Assembly: GCA_943350635.1 (NCBI GenBank)
Contig: CALRAI010000010.1
Location: 1-34,394, forward strand
Reading direction: 5' to 3'
DNA length: 34,394 nt
Source: Candidatus Uhrbacteria bacterium
GTDB lineage: Bacteria; Patescibacteriota; Patescibacteriia; UBA9934
Under the pieces are notes generated by a model that was not told the origin of the DNA, did not search any database, and saw only the letters and a program-made list of their open reading frames with translations. Shown here one piece after another: positions 26,755 through 34,394 of this stretch. Within the stretch, counting starts at the first letter, position 1, and every line of letters starts with the position of its first letter. The translations under genes and the position numbers were made by a program.

Positions 26755-27936
26755 TCACAAGGGATTCGCTGTGCATTCCCGCAATTCCTGCATCATTTGC
26801 AGGTAAAAACTCAAATTCTGGAGTGTTGCCAGCCGCAAACCAAGCGTTTCACCGGTCTGAAACAGGTGACGAAGATACGCTCGAGAAAACTGACGTGAGG
26901 TTTCCGCAGAGCTCTCGCTATCAATACACCCGTCGTCTGCGGTAAATCGTTCGTTGGTGATTTGGATCTTTTCGTACAGCGCATCCGCGATCCGAACATC
27001 AGATTCTCCTGCCTGTGCTCGACGAAATGCTTCACGAACTGCGTTTTTTGGATTTCCCTTCCACACAAACAACGATCCGTGTCGAGCATTCCGCGTGGGT
27101 AACACACAGTCGAACATATCAACACCAAACGAAACATACGCAACAATCTCCTCCGGCATGCCGCCACCCATAAAATATCGTGGACGATCCTTTGGCATCT
27201 GTTGTGCTAACGATCGCACAATACGAAACGTATCTTCTCGCGACTCCCCCACCGAAAGCCCACCAATCGCGTATCCGTCAAAACCAATATCTATTAGTCC
27301 TTGCAACGATCGTGCACGAAGATCCTCATGTGTACCGCCTTGCACAATGCCAAACAGCTGTGGCCGTTCAGCATCAGTCGACTCTCCAACAATCTCATCA
27401 AACCGCTTCTTTGATCGCGCAGCCCAACGTAAAGATCGCTCCATCGCCTCCTCATATCGTTCTCGCGTGGAGTTCCCCGCCGCAACATCGTCGAACTGCA
27501 TGCGAATCGATGAACCAATTGCGTCCTGTATTTCCATCGATCGTTCCGCGGTAAGCCGATGTGTACTTCCATCAATATGTGATTGAAACGTCACGCCATC
27601 GTCATCAGTCTTATTCAACTTCGACAAACTAAATACTTGGTATCCCCCGCTATCCGTCAGCATCGGCCCTTCCCAACCCATAAACGGTCGCACTCCACCA
27701 GTTCTCCGCAACGCTTCCTCACCCGGTCGCAACAAAAGATGATACGTGTTTCCCAAAATAATCGACGCACCAAGATTCGCCACCTCACTGGGCAACAGCG
27801 TCTTCAGCGCACCCACCGTGGCAATAGGCATAAACACCGGCGTCTGCACCTCACCGTGCATCGTGGAAAGCGTTCCCCGACGTGCATCGCCATGCATTGA
27901 TTGAACGTTAAACGAGGAGTTTCCGGCTTCGTTCAT
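26755..27936 (-). CDS. tgt: tRNA-guanine transglycosylase
   Basis: PVFMPIATVGALKTLLP, LTDSGGYQVFSL, GIVQGGTHEDLR, FDGYAIGGLSVGES, DMFDCVLPTRNARHGSLF. Start set at MNEAGNSSFNV (27936). Confidence 0.95.
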   Translation of the reverse strand: MNEAGNSSFNVQSMHGDARRGTLSTMHGEVQTPVFMPIATVGALKTLLPSEVANLGASIILGNTYHLLLRPGEEALRRTGGVRPFMGWEGPMLTDSGGYQVFSLSKLNKTDDDGVTFQSHIDGSTHRLTAERSMEIQDAIGSSIRMQFDDVAAGNSTRERYEEAMERSLRWAARSKKRFDEIVGESTDAERPQLFGIVQGGTHEDLRARSLQGLIDIGFDGYAIGGLSVGESREDTFRIVRSLAQQMPKDRPRYFMGGGMPEEIVAYVSFGVDMFDCVLPTRNARHGSLFVWKGNPKNAVREAFRRAQAGESDVRIADALYEKIQITNERFTADDGCIDSESSAETSRQFSRAYLRHLFQTGETLGLRLATLQNLSFYLQMMQELRECTANPL

Positions 27937-28585
27937 ACAAAATAATAGACGTGGCGACGCCAACGTTGAGGGATTCGAGTGAGGCGTGATGGGGAATAAA
28001 AATTGACGTACCAGCAACTGGAAGCGTGATGCCACCACCTTCACTTCCCGCAATCAACACACATGGCTCCGGTCGAATATTTTCAGGAAGCAGTGCACCG
28101 TCACGAAGTTCCAATCGATACACTGGCCGATGGAAAGAAGAGATCATCGCTCCAGCATCTTCGCGAGAAACCGTCATCCACGGCGTACGCAAAATCGCAC
28201 TCGCCGATGCTCGCACCACCTTGGGATTCGTCACTTCAGCCGATTCCACAAGTAATACGCTCGCGCCAAATCCGAGTGCCGCACGCAAAATGGTTCCCAC
28301 ATTTCCAGGATCCTGTACACCATCAAGCACAACAATAGTTGCAGATTCTGCAAATCGTTTGAGCGTCATCTTCGGGATTCTCGCGACCGCAGCAATAGCC
28401 TGCGGCGTTTCCGTAGAAACATATTCCGCGAATCGAGGTGTGTCGTTGGCTGTAAACGTGAACTCCACCAATCCACCAGCATCGCGCACAAACTTCTCAC
28501 CCTCAATCACAAACATCTCTGCTTCTCGACGGCCGCGCTTGGTAGTGAGCTGTTGGAGAAGTTTTTCCTGTACAGATGTAAGCAT
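27908..28585 (-). CDS. TrmH/SpoU-family RNA 2'-O-methyltransferase
   Basis: LDGVQDPGNVGTILRAALGFGA, LIAGSEGGGI, IPHHASLESLNVGVATSIILYE. Confidence 0.94.
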   Translation of the reverse strand: MLTSVQEKLLQQLTTKRGRREAEMFVIEGEKFVRDAGGLVEFTFTANDTPRFAEYVSTETPQAIAAVARIPKMTLKRFAESATIVVLDGVQDPGNVGTILRAALGFGASVLLVESAEVTNPKVVRASASAILRTPWMTVSREDAGAMISSFHRPVYRLELRDGALLPENIRPEPCVLIAGSEGGGITLPVAGTSIFIPHHASLESLNVGVATSIILYERSRKLLV

Positions 28586-28588
28586 AAT

Positions 28589-29602
28589 TTATTCTGATTC
28601 AGAAAAAGCACGACGGGCCGCATTCCACAAGGAATCGTCTCCGTGCATCTTCTGGTAATACCACCATTCCGCACCCCAAAGCAACACTTCGCGTATTCCT
28701 GTCTGTTTTGCAAAATTGAGATGTTCCGTAAAATCTGTTTCAGAAAACGGAATTGCAATCGAGCCATCAACCTGCGGACTCCCCGTAAACCACGGTTCCA
28801 TTTGCAGTTCAGAAATCATCACATCCGTTACAAAAAGCTTTGCGTACATCGCGTGCATGCGGTAATACATTGGTTTGTGCGGAAACGTCACCGGACCAAG
28901 CGTATCATTGTACGCAAATCGATACATACTCACGCCAATCGTATCTGCTAATGGAGCAAGATCGAGCCAAGGCTCTTGTTCGCCGCTCACTGTGAGCATT
29001 ACTGGATGCTGCGTATCGAGTAATCTCACCAGCTCAACTTCGTTCCGCAAACGATTCAACGAAGGCGACGGACAGTTACCATACGGAAAAAGTGGCTCAT
29101 TTTCCACCTGCCATCGCACAAGCGCAGGATAATGCCTCGCATGATCCGTTAATGCTTGAACATATCGATACACCGCAGCATCAAGTACAGAATCCGATGC
29201 GGCATTCAAATATTCTGGCGCAAAACATTCCGGCCAACGCGGAACCTTCATACCAATAGCCAACGTAATACGAGCATCGTATTGCTCGGCTATCGCCATG
29301 AATCGATCCAGTTTTTCAAAATTCCAAACTCCAGGCATTCGTTCAATCTCACTCCAATACACCGGCAATCGAATATCGCGAACACCAACATCCGTAATAA
29401 GTTCCGTCAACACATCCTCAGCATTCAATCCAAGATCTTCAGCATATCGGGAAGAAAAGGTAATGCCTAGATTCTGCGCACCGGGTCGTGCAATAATAAG
29501 CATCCACAAAAAAGCTAACGCAACAAGACCAACACAAATCGCTGCCGCAATACCGACAGTTTCGCGCAGCCCCCACACGCGATGCCTCCGTTGATGGTTC
29601 AT
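28589..29602 (-). CDS. Membrane-anchored TIM-barrel glycoside-hydrolase-like protein
   Basis: N-terminal TM; IRLPVYWSEIERMPGVWNFEKLDRFMAIAEQYDARITLAIG, RWQVENEPLFPYG, VSMYRF, ISELQMEPW, LLWGAEWW resemble GH clan-A motifs. AGGAGG SD before ATG at 29602. Confidence 0.7.
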   Translation of the reverse strand: MNHQRRHRVWGLRETVGIAAAICVGLVALAFLWMLIIARPGAQNLGITFSSRYAEDLGLNAEDVLTELITDVGVRDIRLPVYWSEIERMPGVWNFEKLDRFMAIAEQYDARITLAIGMKVPRWPECFAPEYLNAASDSVLDAAVYRYVQALTDHARHYPALVRWQVENEPLFPYGNCPSPSLNRLRNEVELVRLLDTQHPVMLTVSGEQEPWLDLAPLADTIGVSMYRFAYNDTLGPVTFPHKPMYYRMHAMYAKLFVTDVMISELQMEPWFTGSPQVDGSIAIPFSETDFTEHLNFAKQTGIREVLLWGAEWWYYQKMHGDDSLWNAARRAFSESE

Positions 29603-29603
29603 A

Positions 29604-31187
29604 TTAAATTTCCTCCTTTTTCTCCCGAACAAACGCAAGCCAACTTTCCACAAATTCAATAGCAACCTTTAGAGGCGCCTCCAAAATAAAGTCGAAAAAA
29701 TAAATGAACACATTAATTTTTGCCACACGAATGGAAAGCCATGCGCCAGCACGAACAATCGGTAACAAAAGAATATCAAACGCTGTTCCCAAGAATCCAT
29801 TTCTCGCATCTGAAGCGACAATATCCTTTGTAGACGATCGAATACGAATACCAAAGAACGTCACCAATGAAAGGAAGAACAAAAATAATCCAATGGAAAG
29901 TGCATGGAATCCAAAGCTATGCAACATCGACCCAATAAACCCAAACACCACCATAAACAGCAACCCATACAACCCAACAAACACATTAAACCACGCACCA
30001 CGTGCCTCTTGTTTCACGCGAATCGTCAAAAGCTGATGCTGTGCCCCCACCGCAAGTGCACGAACAGCGGCATGATAATCTTCAACGTTCTTCTTTTCAG
30101 GAATACTCACCGACAAACCAATAATCGCCAAGAATAGTGGATGGAATGTGATATTGACGAGCAGCGGATACCACGACGCATCTTTCACCACGAGTAAGTC
30201 GTATGGCACTTCCAAAACAAGCGCCAACAACATTTTTGTAATAAACAAGAAAAGCACCGTACGCACAACAGTTCTCCGCAATCGCACCTTAAAATCGGAT
30301 GTGCGATGGTGAAGCGCTTCCTTTACCGCTTCATCGAGCGCGTGAGGATCGTTCAGCAACACTGTCGAATCTTTGGTGTGCGTAAATACGTCTCGTAACA
30401 CACGGAAAATTCCTGCCTTACGGCGAAGCACACGAGAAAGCCGATCCGTTAATGGATGGAAAATCTCAGTTTCTACAGTATCAATAACACGAACAATATT
30501 CGCCGCAAGCTCATCGCTCAACGCTGGAGACGCTTGTACGCCGGCCCACGTAGGATAATACAGCGTCAACAAACGAAATCGCAGAGTTGCGGCATTACTT
30601 TTTAATAACGTTCGATGAATCGCAATATACAATCGCAAATCCTTCGTCTCATCGCTGAGTCCAAACCTTGGATCCCAATCAATGCGCGTCCGCATTTCCT
30701 CGTACATAAAGCTCGCCAAGGATTCGTCGAGCATTGGTGGAGCAAGCGTATATTCAACCTCTGTTGCAACAACATCGAGCAACCAGTTCTGCAGACGCTC
30801 ACGATTCGCCTTGAGCGTATACACCGCCGCAAACAAGGGTTCGTATTTCCCCAAAATAATCGCCAACGTTTTGCCAAGCGACAACGGTACCATTTTGTTT
30901 GGTAAATATTTTGCCCAGACCAGTTCCTTCAAAAGCTCACTCGCCATACGCTCTGGCGATTCTCCACCACCACGATACCGACGAAGAATGCGTTCAATCG
31001 CATTCCGACGAAGCAAATGTTCTTCTTGATAATCCAACGTGTTTCGAACTTTTTCGTAGATGGACGCCGCAGTGGATCCTGGAACGCTCACTTCGATAGT
31101 TTCTTCCCCATTTACCGCAGCAACAACACTTTCGTGATGCTTCATTCCAGCCGCAAGTTTTACGAATCGTTCGTACATACGCTTCAA
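29604..31187 (-). CDS. Multi-pass membrane protein of unknown function (527 aa)
   Basis: Long ORF, hydrophilic N-terminal half and several hydrophobic helices C-terminally; overlaps the upstream gene stop by 4 bp. Confidence 0.8.
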   Translation of the reverse strand: MKRMYERFVKLAAGMKHHESVVAAVNGEETIEVSVPGSTAASIYEKVRNTLDYQEEHLLRRNAIERILRRYRGGGESPERMASELLKELVWAKYLPNKMVPLSLGKTLAIILGKYEPLFAAVYTLKANRERLQNWLLDVVATEVEYTLAPPMLDESLASFMYEEMRTRIDWDPRFGLSDETKDLRLYIAIHRTLLKSNAATLRFRLLTLYYPTWAGVQASPALSDELAANIVRVIDTVETEIFHPLTDRLSRVLRRKAGIFRVLRDVFTHTKDSTVLLNDPHALDEAVKEALHHRTSDFKVRLRRTVVRTVLFLFITKMLLALVLEVPYDLLVVKDASWYPLLVNITFHPLFLAIIGLSVSIPEKKNVEDYHAAVRALAVGAQHQLLTIRVKQEARGAWFNVFVGLYGLLFMVVFGFIGSMLHSFGFHALSIGLFLFFLSLVTFFGIRIRSSTKDIVASDARNGFLGTAFDILLLPIVRAGAWLSIRVAKINVFIYFFDFILEAPLKVAIEFVESWLAFVREKKEEI

Positions 31188-31936
31188 AAAAGATGACGCT
31201 CCGGTGAGCCTGCCACAATATCGTACGCTTCTTGCGCAGAATCCACCACCGTAAAGAGCTTCAAATCTCCAGCATCAATCGCGTCTTGTGTGCCGTAAAC
31301 ACTGGATTCTAGCCAAGAAACGAGCGGCGTCCAATGATCCTTTCCAATAAGCACAATCGGAAATTTTGACGACTTTCCCGTTTGAACAAGCGTGAGAATT
31401 TCAAAAAGTTCGTCGAGCGTACCAAAACCACCCGGAAAGAAAATGTAGGCTTGCGCTGCAGCAGCAAGCATAACTTTTCGTGTGAAAAAATAATGAAAAC
31501 TATGAGTGAGCGTAATATACGGGTTCAATCGCTGCTCTTGAGGAAGCTCGATGTTAAAACCAATCGAAGGCGCACCAACTTGATACGCCCCTTTATTCGC
31601 CGCTTCCATGACTCCAGGACCTCCACCCGTCACCACCGTAAATCCTCCTTCGCCAAGCAATCTCCCAAGCTTCTCGGATTCCTGATACCAATGCGTAGAG
31701 GGCGCAAAACGTGCAGAACCAAACACAGAAATTTCATGCGATGTTTTGGTAAGCATTTGGAATCCTTCTACCAATTCCGCCATGATACGAAACACACGCC
31801 AGGTAATTTCCGACGCATGTGGAACAGTGCCGTGCTGTTCACACAAAGCACGTTCGTGGTCGTTCAACGGGAAACGACATTTTTCCAAAGCTTTTAACTC
31901 AGAGGTGCGACGAAACAACGCCATAGATGTACGCAT
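31184..31936 (-). CDS. LOG-family / TIGR00730 Rossmann-fold protein
   Basis: VVTGGGPGVMEAANKGA and FFPGGFGTLDELFEILTLVQTGK motifs. Confidence 0.93.
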   Translation of the reverse strand: MRTSMALFRRTSELKALEKCRFPLNDHERALCEQHGTVPHASEITWRVFRIMAELVEGFQMLTKTSHEISVFGSARFAPSTHWYQESEKLGRLLGEGGFTVVTGGGPGVMEAANKGAYQVGAPSIGFNIELPQEQRLNPYITLTHSFHYFFTRKVMLAAAAQAYIFFPGGFGTLDELFEILTLVQTGKSSKFPIVLIGKDHWTPLVSWLESSVYGTQDAIDAGDLKLFTVVDSAQEAYDIVAGSPERHLF

Positions 31937-31959
31937 TGTATCATGAACATCTGCAGTGC

Positions 31960-34394
31960 TTATCGACCACCATCAAGCAACGGACTATGCCCTGTTTCCA
32001 CTTCAATCCAGTCGCTATATCCATCATTATCCGTGTCCGCATCGTATGGTGATGTACCCCACGCAACTTCCAACCATGTTGCAGCACCATCGCCGTCGGG
32101 ATCATTCACCGGATCGGGATACATAAGGTGCCATGAATTCGTGAGGTACCCAGACGCCGCCCAATCTGCAAGTGAAGTTGATGTATGATTTTCGGAAGCA
32201 ACGGAGTAATACGCAAAAGCATCAGTCTCGAGCGTAATCATATTATCAATCCAATAATCCCCCATCGCGTCAACTAACGTCGCTTCATCGGAAATCGGTC
32301 CAAGTTCCACAGCACCATCGGCATCTCGTTGTACGGTATACACGGAAGAGCTTCCATCAAACTTCACCAGAATGGTTCCAGGATTCACTGGCATAGGATC
32401 CCCGAGCGTAGAGAGATTAAATGTATCTTCGTCCACCGTAAGCACACCATCAAAATTCGTTTGATAGGTAAAGAACGTTTGTGCGTCAAAAAATGCATGA
32501 CGAACCAAAGCATGATCAACTGCGTAAATTGTCGGGGAGTCTACGAGCTTAATAAAGATACCACCAGTGAGCGTTGATGTTGTAACAATCGTAACCTCCG
32601 GCTCAACAACAACCTCTTCAACAACAACACTATCGATGGCTCCAGTATCGGTAGGAGAAACTGTAGTAACAGGGACGGTCGTTGTTACGCTATCTGAGGA
32701 ACCACTCGAAGAGGTAGAGCTTGATGAAGAAACAATACTCAACACCGCATCGCTTGAATCATCATCCGAAACAGTGACAAGATCCGTACCTTCGACCTTA
32801 ATCATGACTGTAGACGAAGCAATGCTCGGAACCGCCCAGGAATACATACCGTCATTCTGTTCATTCGTTGCAATAGATGTCCATGTTGAGCCACTATCCA
32901 CCGAGTAATAAAGATTCACATACGAAATTCCCGTTCCAGTAGATGCCCATGCTACAGATGATAGAGAACCGGCCACCAACGACTCACCACCATTTGGCGC
33001 AGAAAGAGTAATCGTGTTCGCGATAGGAACACTAACCGTATCACTACTGGACGTATGTAAAGTAACGGTGTTATCCGTATCAACATAATACATTCGCGTC
33101 GCAGAACTGGCGTCTGCACCAATCGTAAACATTCCCGATGTTCCGGCAGTTGTAGCATTTCGTACTCCGGACATGGTACACACAATAACAGAACCAGTCG
33201 TCACCGTAGATCCAGAAGCGTTCACCCCACGAAACGACTGTCCCGAAATGCTCGCAGTCATAGCAACAAGAACACCATCTGCCTTACAGGTAACCCCCGT
33301 AGTCGCGATATTGAATGATGCTGGGAATGTCACATCAAACAAGCCTTTACTATTCGCGATCGGATCTTCTGTAAGGGTATAAGTAAATGTGTACGTAGCA
33401 GTTGCTCCAACGATCGCATTACTCGATGTCATAGTTGCAGGAAGGAGAACAGTAAACTGAACAGGATTCGACGTTACCGTAAAATCGCTTGTTGGCGAAG
33501 TTCCCGTTGCAAATGTTGCGCCATTAATTGGAATAACAAGCTGCCAAATTTTTCCATGAACACTGTTGTTCACAATATCGGCATACACACATAACGTTCG
33601 ACTCGCAACACTATCCGACGCCGCATACGCTGCCTTCGTCAGCGTAATTGCTTGCGCAAGAAAGGGAGATGAAGCATCGGTTCCCAAAAGCGTGTCTGTT
33701 CCAGTACCCACGCACGAATTACCAACACGTTCGTAAATCTTTACAGCGGAAAGGTAGCTATTATCAATAACATCACTTGCCGATGCGGCGGCGACTTGTA
33801 ACGAAAGAATATCGTCGGCATTATAATATCCAGAAGCATCAACATCAAGAATAACGTCGTCACCGTTTGCATAAGAGCCACTTGTATCGTGATCAAAATA
33901 TTTCGTCGCCGCCGGCACAGCCTCAAGCACACTACCCCCAGAAAGTACGCGATCCGTACCAGTTCCATCTAAGGCTCCAGCAGTAAGATGAAGATCGGTC
34001 GAAAGAACAATGGAACCGCTCGTAGCATTAAAACCACTCACCGGAGTTCCTGGACTCATCATGATGCGCTCTTGAGCATCAAATAATCGCAGCGTTTGAC
34101 CAGTCGCGGTAACAGCAGTTGTACCAGCAACAGCAACAGTAACAATGTCTTCACCATATGAATAAAGAGTGTCCGCATTTGCATCAATATACACATAAAA
34201 TGGTTCGCCTCCGGCAAACAAAGTACCGGCGTTCACTACTTTTTCCGCACCGCCAGATTCATCCCAAGCTATACCCGTCGTGCGAATACCGTCAGTGCCA
34301 TCTGCAGAAGAGTCAAAAAAACGTTCGCAGTATTCGTTTGGGCTCCGGTACCAACATTCGTTCCATCGACTCCAGAATAAAATAACGGCTCACA
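31960..34394 (-). CDS. Large secreted/surface multidomain protein, truncated by window edge, with apparent frameshift at 34315-34321
   Basis: ORF 31960..34236 (GTG) has no start signal. Reading continues upstream (DSSADGTDGIRTTGIAWDESGGAEKV) and switches frame at A7/T7 to FYSGVDGTNVGTGAQTNTANVF. Contains SAPNGGESLVAGSLSSVAW..YSWAVPS, a Ser-rich linker, and C-terminal DPDGDGAATWLEVAWGTSPYDADTDNDGYSDWIEVETG Ca-binding repeats. Confidence 0.8.

Noticed and set aside
1-34394. CRISPR array, prophage or transposase
   Set aside because: No regularly spaced repeats, phage structural genes, integrase or transposase reading frames were seen.
1-34394. Recoded UGA (Gly) genetic code as in some CPR lineages
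   Set aside because: Several clear genes end at TGA (for example at 557 and 13718) at sensible positions, so the standard bacterial code fits.

Overview
This is a 34.4 kb window from a compact bacterial genome with the character of Patescibacteria/CPR. That lineage call is inferred from protein style and content, not from a marker search. The standard code applies, since TGA is used as a stop. Almost everything lies on the minus strand in tightly packed, often overlapping genes. Recognisable content: a Kef-type antiporter (truncated at the left edge), an acyl desaturase, tRNA-Glu(CTC), higBA, an ArfB-like rescue factor, glmS, tsaC/sua5, murF, an FtsI/PBP2 transpeptidase, cobO, B12-dependent nrdJ, a DEDD exonuclease, an RlmI-like methyltransferase, uppP, a VirD4/HerA-like ATPase with a membrane partner, secF, secD, tgt, a TrmH-family methyltransferase, a LOG-family protein, and a large surface protein running off the right edge. 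Strongest observations: (1) SecD carries a ~230 aa insertion with one clear and one degenerate parvulin (PPIase) domain. (2) A tandem pair of NrdR-box-like sites with 32 bp periodicity flanks a -10 element upstream of nrdJ, followed by an attenuator-like hairpin. (3) A ~130 nt strongly structured intergenic element sits between nrdJ and cobO. (4) Tgt has lost all four zinc ligands and has a eukaryote-like FDDV pocket motif. (5) A VirD4-like ATPase with a zinc-ribbon and basic tail is paired with a membrane protein. (6) Two GC-rich orphan-gene cassettes look self-contained. (7) A higBA toxin module is divergent from an ArfB-like rescue factor. (8) Two genes show apparent -1 frameshifts. All calls come from reading the sequence; no database search was run.
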